Shown: piece by piece, positions 26,774 to 34,483 of the stretch
How the letters are laid out: each line of letters opens with the position of its first letter
Numbering within the stretch: position 1 is the stretch's first letter
NCBI GenBank assembly: GCA_041161475.1
Contig: JBEAUL010000047.1
Span: 1 to 39,624, forward strand
Direction of reading: 5' to 3'
Source: JBEAUL01 sp041161475
GTDB taxonomy: Bacteria; Pseudomonadota; Gammaproteobacteria; UBA6186; Azoamicaceae
Length of the DNA stretch: 39,624 bases
Position numbers and translations under genes: made by a program
The notes under the pieces: generated by a model
Database searches by the model: none
What the model saw: only the letters and a program-made list of their open reading frames with translations
Told to the model about the DNA's origin: nothing

Positions 26774-27337
26774 ATGATGACAAAACTGACCAAACGCCAA
26801 GCGGAAATACTGGCATTAATCGAAAATCAACTGTCCAAGAAGGGGTCTCCCCCGACACGGGCCGAAATTGCTCGGTTAATGGGTTTTCGCTCTCCAAATG
26901 CTGCCGAAGACCACTTGCGTGCCTTGGCCAAGAAAAAAGTAATCGAACTTATCCCAGGTACTTCTCGCGGGATACGTTTACTGCAACCCAGCGATAGCAT
27001 CCCGTTAATCAAAGACATTAAGCGCTTTTCACATCTAACGGCCGATCGTTTACCGCAAGAGACGCAACTGAATGTATCCGCACTGGTACAAGAAGCTACC
27101 CTCAGCATTGCGATGCCAGACAACAGTCTTGCCTCCGAAGGCGTGCATGAGGGAGATATTTTATTGGTGCAACTCACCCAATCTCCTCCAGCAAACCGCA
27201 TTTTGTTGCTTAAAAAGCAAGGGCAGTTTTATTTTGAGCGCATTTCTGCTAGTATGCTTACTTTAAATAGGCAAGCAGGCGCCCTCGCAGACCCTTCCAT
27301 CGAAGGTTATGTGATTGGTAGCATCAGAACCTATTAA
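26774..27337 (+). CDS. LexA-like repressor lacking the self-cleavage residues
   Basis: A 187-aa LexA-family protein. The winged helix-turn-helix is well preserved (SPPTRAEIARLMGFRSPNAA then EDHLRALAKK), including the E. coli DNA-contact motif RSPNAAE. The C-terminal S24-like domain is recognisable (GVHEGDILLV) and keeps Ser118 where the catalytic Ser119 sits. However, the Ala84-Gly85 cleavage site is Arg84-Phe85 (in KDIKRFSH), and the general base Lys156 aligns with Glu155 (in FYFERIS). The protein is also about 15 residues shorter than LexA. By this reading it cannot self-cleave. No ribosome site is evident before ATG 26774 or the adjacent ATG 26777. It is divergent from fadE and 48 bases before mnmA. 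Confidence 0.85.
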   Translation: MMTKLTKRQAEILALIENQLSKKGSPPTRAEIARLMGFRSPNAAEDHLRALAKKKVIELIPGTSRGIRLLQPSDSIPLIKDIKRFSHLTADRLPQETQLNVSALVQEATLSIAMPDNSLASEGVHEGDILLVQLTQSPPANRILLLKKQGQFYFERISASMLTLNRQAGALADPSIEGYVIGSIRTY

Positions 27338-27385
27338 TAACCTAAGCGTATTCTTCATTGACTGACTCAAGATAGGTTTATAACC

Positions 27386-28462
27386 ATGCGTGTGATTGTT
27401 GGCATGTCCGGCGGGGTAGATTCCTCCGTTTCTGCATTGTTACTCAAACAACAAGGCTTTACTGTTGAAGGCCTGTTTATGAAAAATTGGGAAGAGGACG
27501 ATACCGATAACTATTGTGCCGCTGCCCAAGATCGGCTTGATGCAGAAAAAGTCTGCGAAAAAATTGGGATCCCATTGCACACGGTTAATTTTGCTAGCGA
27601 ATATTGGGACAAAGTATTTGCCCATTTCCTACAAGAATATCAAGCAGGTCGTACACCCAATCCCGATATTCTGTGTAATAAAGAAATTAAATTCAAAGCT
27701 TTTCTAGACTACGCCCACTATTTAAAAGCCGATGCCATTGCAACGGGTCATTATGCACGTAAAATCACCCATCAGGGTATCCACGGCTTATATAAGGCCT
27801 TGGACCCCGATAAAGACCAAAGCTACTTTTTGTATACACTGACCCAAAAACCCCTACAGCATACTCTTTTTCCGCTGGGAGAATTGAAGAAAATTGAAGT
27901 CCGCGCTCTGGCCAGTAGCCAAGGTTTAATTACTGCGCAAAAAAAAGACAGTACGGGGATCTGCTTTATCGGAGAAAGAAAATTTAAAACCTTCCTTAGC
28001 ACCTATTTACCCGCACAACCCGGTGATATTGTGACCCCCGAAGGCAAGTGTCTAGGACAACACGATGGTTTAATGTACTACACCATTGGACAGAGACAAG
28101 GTATTGGTATTGGCGGACAAAGAACCGCTGTCAGTGGCGATCCGTGGTATGTGGTAGAAAAATGTTTAGATAGTAATGCATTGGTTGTGGCGCAAGGCAC
28201 ACACCATCCCCTGCTATATAAAAGTACGTTGATGGCTCAAGACTTAAGTTGGATTTCCCCTGAACCGCCCATGTTTCCGCTACAATGTGCTGCTAAAATT
28301 CGTTATAGACAAGCAGACCAACGCTGCACTGTATACGCGCTCGATAACCAGCTTTATCGCATCGAGTTTGATACGCCTCAACGCGCCATTACCCCAGGAC
28401 AGGCCATCGTTTTTTATGACGCAGACCGATGTCTAGGTGGGGGAACAATTGTCTGCGACTAA
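27386..28462 (+). CDS. mnmA: tRNA-specific 2-thiouridylase MnmA
   Basis: MnmA adds sulfur to U34 of the Lys, Glu and Gln tRNAs. The 358-aa protein has the PP-loop GMSGGVDSS at residues 6-14, the first catalytic cysteine Cys97 in NPDILCNKEIKF and the persulfide cysteine Cys193 in STGICFIGERKF. These correspond to Cys102 and Cys199 of E. coli. The C-terminal beta-barrel region (GIGIGGQ, then DPWYVV) is complete. AGATAGGT precedes the ATG by about 9 bases. It may be co-transcribed with the LexA-like gene 48 bases upstream and is convergent with the toxin gene. Confidence 0.97.
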   Translation: MRVIVGMSGGVDSSVSALLLKQQGFTVEGLFMKNWEEDDTDNYCAAAQDRLDAEKVCEKIGIPLHTVNFASEYWDKVFAHFLQEYQAGRTPNPDILCNKEIKFKAFLDYAHYLKADAIATGHYARKITHQGIHGLYKALDPDKDQSYFLYTLTQKPLQHTLFPLGELKKIEVRALASSQGLITAQKKDSTGICFIGERKFKTFLSTYLPAQPGDIVTPEGKCLGQHDGLMYYTIGQRQGIGIGGQRTAVSGDPWYVVEKCLDSNALVVAQGTHHPLLYKSTLMAQDLSWISPEPPMFPLQCAAKIRYRQADQRCTVYALDNQLYRIEFDTPQRAITPGQAIVFYDADRCLGGGTIVCD

Positions 28463-28487
28463 AGTTCCCCCTGTTGGCAGTCCACTA

Positions 28488-28775
28488 TCACATTTTAAAT
28501 AATTCAGCGTGAGATCCAAGTCTAGCAAGCTGTAATAATTTTTCTGTTGACACTATTCGATAGATCAAAAGCCAGTCTCCTGACAGATGCAATTCCCTAT
28601 AGCTACTCCAGTTATGAGACAAACTATGATCTCGAAATTTTTCAGGCAATGGCTTTTGTGCACATAACAGCTCTATCACTTTATGTAGCAAAATTAAGTC
28701 TTTCCCCTGCTTTTTCGCCTTTTTATAATCACGCTTAAACTGATTACTACGTTCGATTTGCAAGTAGTTAGTCAT
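28488..28775 (-). CDS. YafQ-family mRNA interferase toxin
   Basis: A 95-aa RelE-superfamily toxin of the YafQ branch, which cuts mRNA in the ribosome. It shows FKRDYKKAKKQGKDL near the N-terminus, then FRDHSLSHNW, YRELHLSGDWLLIYRI and LARLGSHAELF. His50, His63 and Asp67 fall at the same numbers as the catalytic residues of E. coli YafQ, and His89 and Phe93 match its C-terminal His87 and Phe91. The start overlaps the antitoxin stop (ATGACTAA), a classic coupled arrangement. The toxin looks intact. Confidence 0.92.
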   Translation of the reverse strand: MTNYLQIERSNQFKRDYKKAKKQGKDLILLHKVIELLCAQKPLPEKFRDHSLSHNWSSYRELHLSGDWLLIYRIVSTEKLLQLARLGSHAELFKM

Positions 28776-29037
28776 TTAAATCTTCAAACAAGGTCTTAAC
28801 TGAATTAAATTTTTTGGATTTTCCTGTATTAAGCTCATTCATGGAAGCCAAGGTTATTTTATTTGGGATCTTCACTTCAAATGGCAGGCCTTTATTCAGG
28901 CAAATTTGCGTATAGAATAACCGAATAGCCTCGGCATTGCTCAGCCCTAGCTTTTTTAAAATGCGCTCTGCATTACTTTTGAGCGCGGGTTCTATGCGAG
29001 TATTTAACGTTTCTGTTTTGTGTTGGTTGGCATGCAT
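28768..29037 (-). CDS. DinJ/RelB-family antitoxin
   Basis: An 89-aa antitoxin with a ribbon-helix-helix N-terminus (KTETLNTRIEPALKSNAERI) and the typical DinJ segment GLSNAEAIRLFYTQI. It would bind and neutralise the YafQ-type toxin and repress the shared promoter. I start it at ATG 29037 (MHANQHKTET), because GAGGT lies 7 bases upstream; an in-frame ATG at 29067 would place the start inside the promoter operator. It is the first gene of the two-gene operon. Confidence 0.92.
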   Translation of the reverse strand: MHANQHKTETLNTRIEPALKSNAERILKKLGLSNAEAIRLFYTQICLNKGLPFEVKIPNKITLASMNELNTGKSKKFNSVKTLFEDLND

Positions 29038-29057
29038 ACAAATTACCTCTGATATAA

Positions 29058-29086
29058 AGTATAACACGCGTTATACAAAATATCAA
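29058..29086 (-). promoter_or_regulatory. Toxin-antitoxin promoter with overlapping operator
   Basis: On the minus strand, TTGATA (29086-29081) and TATACT (29063-29058) are separated by 17 bases. An 18-base inverted repeat, GTATAAC-ACGC-GTTATAC at 29059-29076, covers the -10 box and much of the spacer. This is the expected geometry for autorepression by the DinJ-type antitoxin or its toxin complex. Confidence 0.75.
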
Positions 29087-29096
29087 AAATTGAAGC

Positions 29097-29113
29097 GTAA
29101 GGTTCCGCCTTAC
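29097..29113. repeat. Short inverted repeat near the IS30 remnant end
   Basis: GTAAGG and CCTTAC flank a five-base centre, between the transposase-tail stop codon and the toxin-antitoxin promoter. It may be what is left of an insertion-sequence end or a small terminator. Confidence 0.4.
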
Positions 29114-29126
29114 ACTACAGGCCTAT

Positions 29127-29240
29127 TCAACCTTGAAGTGCAACTTTGAGCGGACTTGCACCTAAAAATACCCCCTTGGGTGTCCTATATCCTAGCACCT
29201 TACGGGGTAGGTTGTTCAATAAATAGCAAAGTGTGTACAT
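29127..29240 (-). pseudogene. 3' remnant of an IS30-family transposase gene
   Basis: The minus strand encodes LLNNLPRKVLGYRTPKGV followed by FLGASPLKVALQG and a stop. This is the conserved C-terminus of IS30-type transposases (NNxPRKxLGYxTP). Only about 37 codons of the frame remain; the catalytic DDE domain is absent, and the upstream DNA runs into the tus-like gene. It is therefore the scar of a deleted or overwritten insertion sequence lying between the toxin-antitoxin operon and tus. Confidence 0.7.
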
Positions 29241-29253
29241 ACGAAAAGTATGT
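29237..29253. repeat. Small perfect hairpin after the tus-like gene
   Basis: ACATAC and GTATGT flank GAAAA, about 26 bases downstream of the tus-like stop codon. It could help end the tus transcript, although no clear U-run follows on the minus strand. Confidence 0.35.
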
Positions 29254-29278
29254 CTATACCTGTTTTTACGATAATAAC

Positions 29279-30202
29279 TTAAGCATATCGATGTGCACGA
29301 ATGGCGGGTAAAAAAACGTTTGGGTCGAGCTTCACGTCTTTGCGTCTTGGACGTGCTTTGTCTTTTGATTTTTTTTCACGCGGTGGCACAAACAGGGGTA
29401 AGGTAGCTGGGTTGTTTACATCTTCCTCAAGGTAAAAAAAAGGCACAGGACCCTTAACCATTTTGCGAGATGAGATACCAGTTGCTTGGTCTCTAAAGAC
29501 GATATTTGCCCGTAGATGCGGTGCCAATTCTTGCACAATTGCCAGGGGCTCATCTTGAGACAATTGGGCTAATTTTTCACGTTGCCAAGCAATGCGCCCT
29601 TCTTCTCCCTGTTTTAACAAGAGTTGCTGGGCCTCTGCAACAGAAATTCGTTTAATGGCGCGCGTGTTAGCCCAAGTCCAAGCAATTTTTTCTGGTTTTT
29701 GCTTAAAACAGGGGATAATACGATAACACTGTTTCAGGTGTAGGCGTGAGAGCCCCATTTTTTGTAAATTTCTTGCAACAGCACTGGGCCGTTTATTTAA
29801 GAGGTCATCGAATGCTGCGTGAAAATCGACTGCTTGACGCAAAGAGCCATGTGCCTCTTTTAAGGCAATCATTTCTTTTTTAAACTGTTGTTTCGCGTGG
29901 TTCACTGCTTCGATTGCACCCAATGTGGATTCGGATGCAGCCACAATGCCAGGCCCGACTAAAATTTCTTTGGGTAACTGGGTATCCAGGTATTCGAATT
30001 GATGTAGATAAAGGCACACTTTTTCTCGCTCGGATAGTTGCGGAAAAAAGCCCAACTGCACAGGAGGAGAAAACCAGATCGGCAATGTTGCATCATGATG
30101 CACCACCTGATGATGCAGGGTCTGCATCGCAGTTTGTAAATCAGCAAACGCATCTAACACCGCCAGGGTGTGGCTGGATATTAAGTGGCCTTGTACTGAC
30201 AT
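29279..30202 (-). CDS. Tus-like replication terminus site-binding protein
   Basis: Tus binds Ter sites as a monomer and blocks DnaB-driven forks from one side. This 307-aa protein matches E. coli Tus (309 aa) in length and order of segments: a helical N-terminus, then KQCYRIIPCF and IAWTWANTRAIKRIS (compare LNAYRTLTVL and LRFGWANKHIIKNLH in E. coli), then VPFFYLEEDVNNP (compare PLIALINRDNGAGVP) and a basic tail ending FLPAIRAHRYA (compare LIIPRLHLYVAD). In an ungapped alignment the fork-lock residues Phe140 and His144 of E. coli fall on Arg144 and Lys148, so the lock may differ. The start at 30202 has only a weak ribosome site. It lies beside an IS30 scar and a toxin-antitoxin pair, suggesting acquisition. 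Confidence 0.75.
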   Translation of the reverse strand: MSVQGHLISSHTLAVLDAFADLQTAMQTLHHQVVHHDATLPIWFSPPVQLGFFPQLSEREKVCLYLHQFEYLDTQLPKEILVGPGIVAASESTLGAIEAVNHAKQQFKKEMIALKEAHGSLRQAVDFHAAFDDLLNKRPSAVARNLQKMGLSRLHLKQCYRIIPCFKQKPEKIAWTWANTRAIKRISVAEAQQLLLKQGEEGRIAWQREKLAQLSQDEPLAIVQELAPHLRANIVFRDQATGISSRKMVKGPVPFFYLEEDVNNPATLPLFVPPREKKSKDKARPRRKDVKLDPNVFLPAIRAHRYA

Positions 30203-30575
30203 GTTGCCCAGAAGTGTCTTACAGAGAATGAAAAATGTATACGTGATTATACGCTTATTAAAAAATTAAATCAACTAACTTCTTAAATCCATGCGATTTG
30301 TGCACAAATAAACTTCAAAATGATTTAAGAAGGCTCAGAAAGAACGTATCCAAAAATCTAATTCACCTCGTTATTTCAACATAAAAAAGTAAAATAACAA
30401 GGTAAATCACCTTTTTTACCATAAAATTTGCATGCATATCCTCTAATATGTCTCCATACACAACTCTTAAACCGACGGTACGGCGCGTAAAAAAAGAGTA
30501 GTCAGATGTAGTATGATGATAAGATGACCAAAAAAAGATGCCTTTACTTTTTAGCGGAGTGTTTAAAACAGCAAT
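30203..30575. other. 373-base divergent region between tus-like and ampG-like genes
   Basis: This AT-rich region contains no credible gene. It holds the nested inverted repeats at 30279-30332, a second imperfect inverted repeat (CCTCGTTATTT at 30366-30376 and AAATAACAAGG at 30392-30402, one mismatch) and a GGTAA/TTACC pair at 30401-30420. I see no close match to the E. coli Ter core (TGTTGTAACTA), but a diverged protein could read a diverged site. Confidence 0.6.
30279..30332. repeat. Nested inverted repeats upstream of the tus-like gene
   Basis: CTTCTTAAATC (30279-30289) and GATTTAAGAAG (30322-30332) are perfect eleven-base arms. Between them is a perfect 14-base palindrome, ATTTGTGCACAAAT (30296-30309). 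The structure lies 77-130 bases upstream of the tus-like start and may be an operator, a cruciform or a replication-related site. Confidence 0.7.
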
Positions 30576-31835
30576 ATGTCAACAACCGTAGGGACTAAAA
30601 ATCATCATCGCGCGCGCCTATGGGCAACACTGATGCTCGGCTTTGCATCAGGATTGCCACTGGCTTTATCTGGTGAAACACTCAAAGCATGGTATGCTTC
30701 TGCTGGTGTCTCGCTGACGAGCATTGGTTTTTTGAGTTTAATTGGCATTCCTTACACTTTTAAGTTTTTACTCGCGCCTTTTCTAGACAGATATTGGTTA
30801 CCAGGCGCCGATCGGCGTAAAAGTTGGATTGTTTGTTTTCAAGCCTTACTCTGTCTTACCCTATTGGGGATGAGTACTTGTGACCCCACGGCATCTGTCA
30901 CAAAACTGGGCATATTGGCGGTGGCACTTGCCTTTTTTTCTGCCAGCCAAGACATTGTTGTCGATGCCTATAAGGTGGATTTACTCGACAAAAAAGAACA
31001 GGCCCTTGGCGCCGCTTTGGGCGTAAATGGCTATCGTATCGCCATGCTTGTCTCTGGTGGTCTGTGCTTGGTATTGGCGGGACAATATGATTGGGCAACC
31101 AGCTATCAGCTCATGGCGCTGTTGATGGGTGTCTTAAGTGTCAGCACTTACTTTGCACCCGCTACACCCATTGTTGAAGGTATTCCCAAGACACTCAAAG
31201 CCTGCCTTATCAACCCCTTTCAAGAATTTTTTAACAGAAAGCAGGCATTGATGGTACTCTGCTTTATTGTGCTTTACAAATTAGGAGACGCCTTTGCAGG
31301 AAGCTTAACCATTGCATTTTTGGTACGAGAAATCAAATTTGATTTAACCGTCTTGGGTTCAACAATTAAAGTGGTTGGTTTTTTGGCAACCATACTTGGC
31401 ACCACGGCTGGTGCACTGCTGGTGAACCGAAAAGGGTGGTTTTGGTCTCTGTTTTGGTTCGGTATTTTGCAAGCCCTTGCCAATCTCAGTTACTGTTTAT
31501 TGCTTTGGAAAGGGCCTGATTTATCTTTGGCTACTTGTTCCATTTTCCTGGATAATTTTTTTGGCGGCATGGGTACAGCCGCCTTCGCTGGCTGGCTTAT
31601 CTCATTGTGTGACAAACGTTTTAGCGCTTTTCAGTATGCACTGTTGTCTTCTTTAAGCGCGATTGGTCGCGTCTTTATTGGGCCATTGGCCGGCATTATC
31701 ACCGAACAATATGGATGGAAACTGTTTTTTGTGACTTCTCTGTGGATATCCATACCTGGCCTGATTTTATTGGCCTTGTTTCGTTATGCCTTGGTGCGTC
31801 ATGGTAAAACACATTGGGCCTTGGCATCGGCCTAG
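30576..31835 (+). CDS. ampG: AmpG-like muropeptide permease (MFS)
   Basis: A 419-aa major facilitator protein with about twelve membrane segments. The N-terminus matches AmpG well: MLGFASGLPLALSGETLKAW, then IGFLSLIGIPYTFKFLLAPF and LDRYW. AmpG brings anhydro-muropeptides from the periplasm back into the cytoplasm for recycling. It is shorter than E. coli AmpG (491 aa, 14 segments) but similar to many homologues. GGAG at 30556-30559 is 16 bases from the ATG at 30576, further than usual, so translation initiation may be weak. The DUF2797 gene follows after 12 bases in the same operon. Confidence 0.85.
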   Translation: MSTTVGTKNHHRARLWATLMLGFASGLPLALSGETLKAWYASAGVSLTSIGFLSLIGIPYTFKFLLAPFLDRYWLPGADRRKSWIVCFQALLCLTLLGMSTCDPTASVTKLGILAVALAFFSASQDIVVDAYKVDLLDKKEQALGAALGVNGYRIAMLVSGGLCLVLAGQYDWATSYQLMALLMGVLSVSTYFAPATPIVEGIPKTLKACLINPFQEFFNRKQALMVLCFIVLYKLGDAFAGSLTIAFLVREIKFDLTVLGSTIKVVGFLATILGTTAGALLVNRKGWFWSLFWFGILQALANLSYCLLLWKGPDLSLATCSIFLDNFFGGMGTAAFAGWLISLCDKRFSAFQYALLSSLSAIGRVFIGPLAGIITEQYGWKLFFVTSLWISIPGLILLALFRYALVRHGKTHWALASA

Positions 31836-31847
31836 AGGTAAAAAGAC

Positions 31848-32663
31848 ATGACAACAATGGTAACAACAGGCCAAATACACAAGCTAAGGGGCGTATACGA
31901 GACCCCTATTCACTATTACTGGAAAATTGGTGACACAGAGTATTTTATCAACGAGTGGATCGATAAGACCGTCTCCATTACCGGGCTACAACGGATTACC
32001 TGCCTTTACTGTCAACGTATCACGAAAAAGAGCTTTAACCAAGGCTATTGTTACCCTTGTTTTCAACGTCTGGCACGCTGTGACTTCTGTATTTTAAAAC
32101 CTGAAAAATGTCATTATCATTTTAATACCTGCCGAGAGCCGGCGTGGGGTTTATCGCACTGTATGCAAACGCATGTCATTTATTTGGCCAATACTTCAGG
32201 CCTTAAAGTGGGTATCACACGCGCCAACCATATCCCAACACGCTGGATAGACCAAGGCGCTATTCAAGCCATTCCTTTCTTTAGTGTTGACACCCGATAT
32301 GCTTCTGGATTGATTGAAGACAAAATGCGCACTTTTATCAGTGATAGAACCCAATGGCAACGGATGTTAAGCGTCAAGAACCCTGCCATTGATCTGGTAT
32401 CAGAGCGCGAACGCTTATACCCCCTCGTTCTAGAAACAATTATCCCACTGAATCCCATTTATCTTAACGATACCACCCCCATCGATCTAAAATATCCCAT
32501 TTTATCGATGCCAGAGAAGATACGCTCTGCGTCTTTAGACAAGATATTAACAGTAGAAGGACGTTTAGTGGGAATAAAAGGCCAATATTTGATTTTTGAC
32601 ACTGGACAAGTGATGAATATTCGGGCATTGGGTGGATATCATGCAGAAGTCAGGATAGGATAG
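31848..32663 (+). CDS. DUF2797 zinc-ribbon-like protein
   Basis: A 271-aa member of the DUF2797 family, whose function is unknown. Residues ~50-105 hold a dense set of cysteines in pairs (Cys52/55, 68/71, 78/81, 88, 95, 105) in segments such as TCLYCQRITKKSFNQGYCYP and CREPAWGLSHC, indicating metal binding. They are followed by the family hallmark YLANTSGLKVGITR and IPTRWIDQGA, a GIY-YIG-like stretch. AGAGGT lies 8 bases before the ATG, and the gene follows ampG by 12 bases. It is convergent with the ABC exporter gene. Confidence 0.85.
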   Translation: MTTMVTTGQIHKLRGVYETPIHYYWKIGDTEYFINEWIDKTVSITGLQRITCLYCQRITKKSFNQGYCYPCFQRLARCDFCILKPEKCHYHFNTCREPAWGLSHCMQTHVIYLANTSGLKVGITRANHIPTRWIDQGAIQAIPFFSVDTRYASGLIEDKMRTFISDRTQWQRMLSVKNPAIDLVSERERLYPLVLETIIPLNPIYLNDTTPIDLKYPILSMPEKIRSASLDKILTVEGRLVGIKGQYLIFDTGQVMNIRALGGYHAEVRIG

Positions 32664-32677
32664 ACAAGCCAAGCGTC

Positions 32678-34483
32678 TTAAAAAAGCGCTTCATTGTCTT
32701 CAGGACTATCTAATAAAAATCCACCGACCTGCATATTCCATAGGGTAGCATAATGCCCTCCTAAAGCAATTAATGCGTCATGGGTGCCGTCTTCTACAAC
32801 GCATCCCTTATCAAAAACCAAAATTCTATCCATATCAGATAATGTGGATAAACGGTGGGCAATGACAAGCGTGGTCCTATTTTTCATTAAATACTGCACA
32901 CTTTCTTTTATTTTTTGCTCTGTAATGGAATCCAGTGCTGAGGTGGCTTCATCTAAAATCAGAATAGGGGCTTTCTTTAAAATTGCCCTGGCTATCGCAA
33001 TGCGCTGACGTTGACCACCCGACAATTTAAGCCCTCGCTCACCAACCAAGGTACGATAGCCATGCTCAAGATGACCAATAAATTCATGACAGTGGGCAAT
33101 ATGCGATGCTTCGATGACAGCCTCATCGCTGGCTTGTAAATCACCATATCGAATATTTTCCAATAAACTGCGGTGAAATAAAATAGGCTCTTGTGGAATC
33201 ATGGCAATTTGCGATCGCAAGCTGTCTTGCGTTACTGTGGCAATATTTTGGCCGTCAATTAAAATACGTCCACCATGTATATCGAAAAACCGCAAAATAA
33301 GGCTTGTAAAGGTTGTTTTTCCACTCCCAGATAACCCAACCAATCCTACTTTTTGCCCCCCTTCAATAACCAAAGATTTATCTCTAAAAATATTACGGCC
33401 TTTTGCATAGTAAAAAGTGACATGATCAAACTCAATTTTTCCTGCTGTTACGGTTAATTCAGTCGCATTTGGTATATCAACCACTTCTTGGGGCACATTA
33501 ATGGTCTCTAAGGCTTGTTTACAGATACCCAATTCTTGAGAGTAGGTTAAAAAATGGCTGGATAAATACCATAAGCCCTGCATAATATAAATGGAAGACG
33601 TCCAAATAAAGGAAAAGTCTCCCGGTGTTACTGAGCCTTGTAGAAACTGCCAAATTAAAAAAAGAGTCACCGCAGTAAACAAAACAAAAATAGAAAATCC
33701 TTGAATCATCCTGAGTTTCAACATCAATAACTGTAATCGTCTGTCTTTTTGCAGACTGTCTGCGACAAATTGATTTAAGTGCTGACGCTCAAAACGACTG
33801 CGTGCAAACAATTTTGCATTCACAATATTGCTGACACTGTCTACAATTTTACCCATTGCAAGACTATTGGCTTCAGAAAAAACAGCCGCATACTGCAAGG
33901 TTTTTTTAGAAAATAACAGTAATGTGCCTAAAAACAAAGCAGCCCACACAATCAACATCACGGTAAACCAAGGATTTACCAATCCCATCATCAATGCCAA
34001 GATAATGGTGGATAAAAACTGTGAAAATAAGGGATCGACCGAATGCATTAAAATAGCATCGGTACTTTTTGCTAAATCCGAGATTTTGTTAGATAAATTA
34101 CCTGAGAAATTTTTTTGAAAAAAACCATACCCATGCCCCTGCAAATAGGCAAAGGTCTGGTTAATCACATCTGCGCGCACTTTAGGCAAGGTTTGCAATT
34201 TAAAGTAATCGTACATTGCCCAGACCAAGTCAGTTAATTGATAAGTCAAAATAAAAAACAGCACTGGCCACATAATTTGCGCGATAAAGGGCGCAGCTTC
34301 TATGCTTTTACCTTGATATCCTGCCACCGCATCGATAATAATTTTCATCAACCAAGGATTTAAGGCCGTTAGCAATCCGATAATCAACATTGAAAATAGC
34401 ATACCGGCAAACGTGTACCGATAGGGAGAGATCATCTGCCCAAAAAAACCCAATAAGCTTCGAGGAAACGCTTTTGCGCTCAT
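32678..34483 (-). CDS. ABC exporter, fused permease/ATPase (MsbA-type half transporter)
   Basis: A 601-aa type IV ABC half-exporter that would act as a homodimer in the inner membrane. Residues ~20-320 form a six-helix transmembrane domain. The ATPase domain has Walker A GLSGSGKT (383-390), Q-loop Gln431, signature LSGGQRQR (487-494), Walker B ILILDE (507-512) and H-loop His543. The substrate cannot be read from sequence; lipid, peptide or drug export are all possible. The start codon overlaps the Nudix stop in ATGA, so translation is coupled. A perfect 12-base palindrome (34484-34495) lies directly before the ATG. Confidence 0.92.
   Translation of the reverse strand: MSAKAFPRSLLGFFGQMISPYRYTFAGMLFSMLIIGLLTALNPWLMKIIIDAVAGYQGKSIEAAPFIAQIMWPVLFFILTYQLTDLVWAMYDYFKLQTLPKVRADVINQTFAYLQGHGYGFFQKNFSGNLSNKISDLAKSTDAILMHSVDPLFSQFLSTIILALMMGLVNPWFTVMLIVWAALFLGTLLLFSKKTLQYAAVFSEANSLAMGKIVDSVSNIVNAKLFARSRFERQHLNQFVADSLQKDRRLQLLMLKLRMIQGFSIFVLFTAVTLFLIWQFLQGSVTPGDFSFIWTSSIYIMQGLWYLSSHFLTYSQELGICKQALETINVPQEVVDIPNATELTVTAGKIEFDHVTFYYAKGRNIFRDKSLVIEGGQKVGLVGLSGSGKTTFTSLILRFFDIHGGRILIDGQNIATVTQDSLRSQIAMIPQEPILFHRSLLENIRYGDLQASDEAVIEASHIAHCHEFIGHLEHGYRTLVGERGLKLSGGQRQRIAIARAILKKAPILILDEATSALDSITEQKIKESVQYLMKNRTTLVIAHRLSTLSDMDRILVFDKGCVVEDGTHDALIALGGHYATLWNMQVGGFLLDSPEDNEALF

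Noticed and set aside
30203..30575. An E. coli-type Ter site next to the tus-like gene
   Set aside because: No stretch close to the TGTTGTAACTA core was found on either strand here, so I do not annotate a Ter site.
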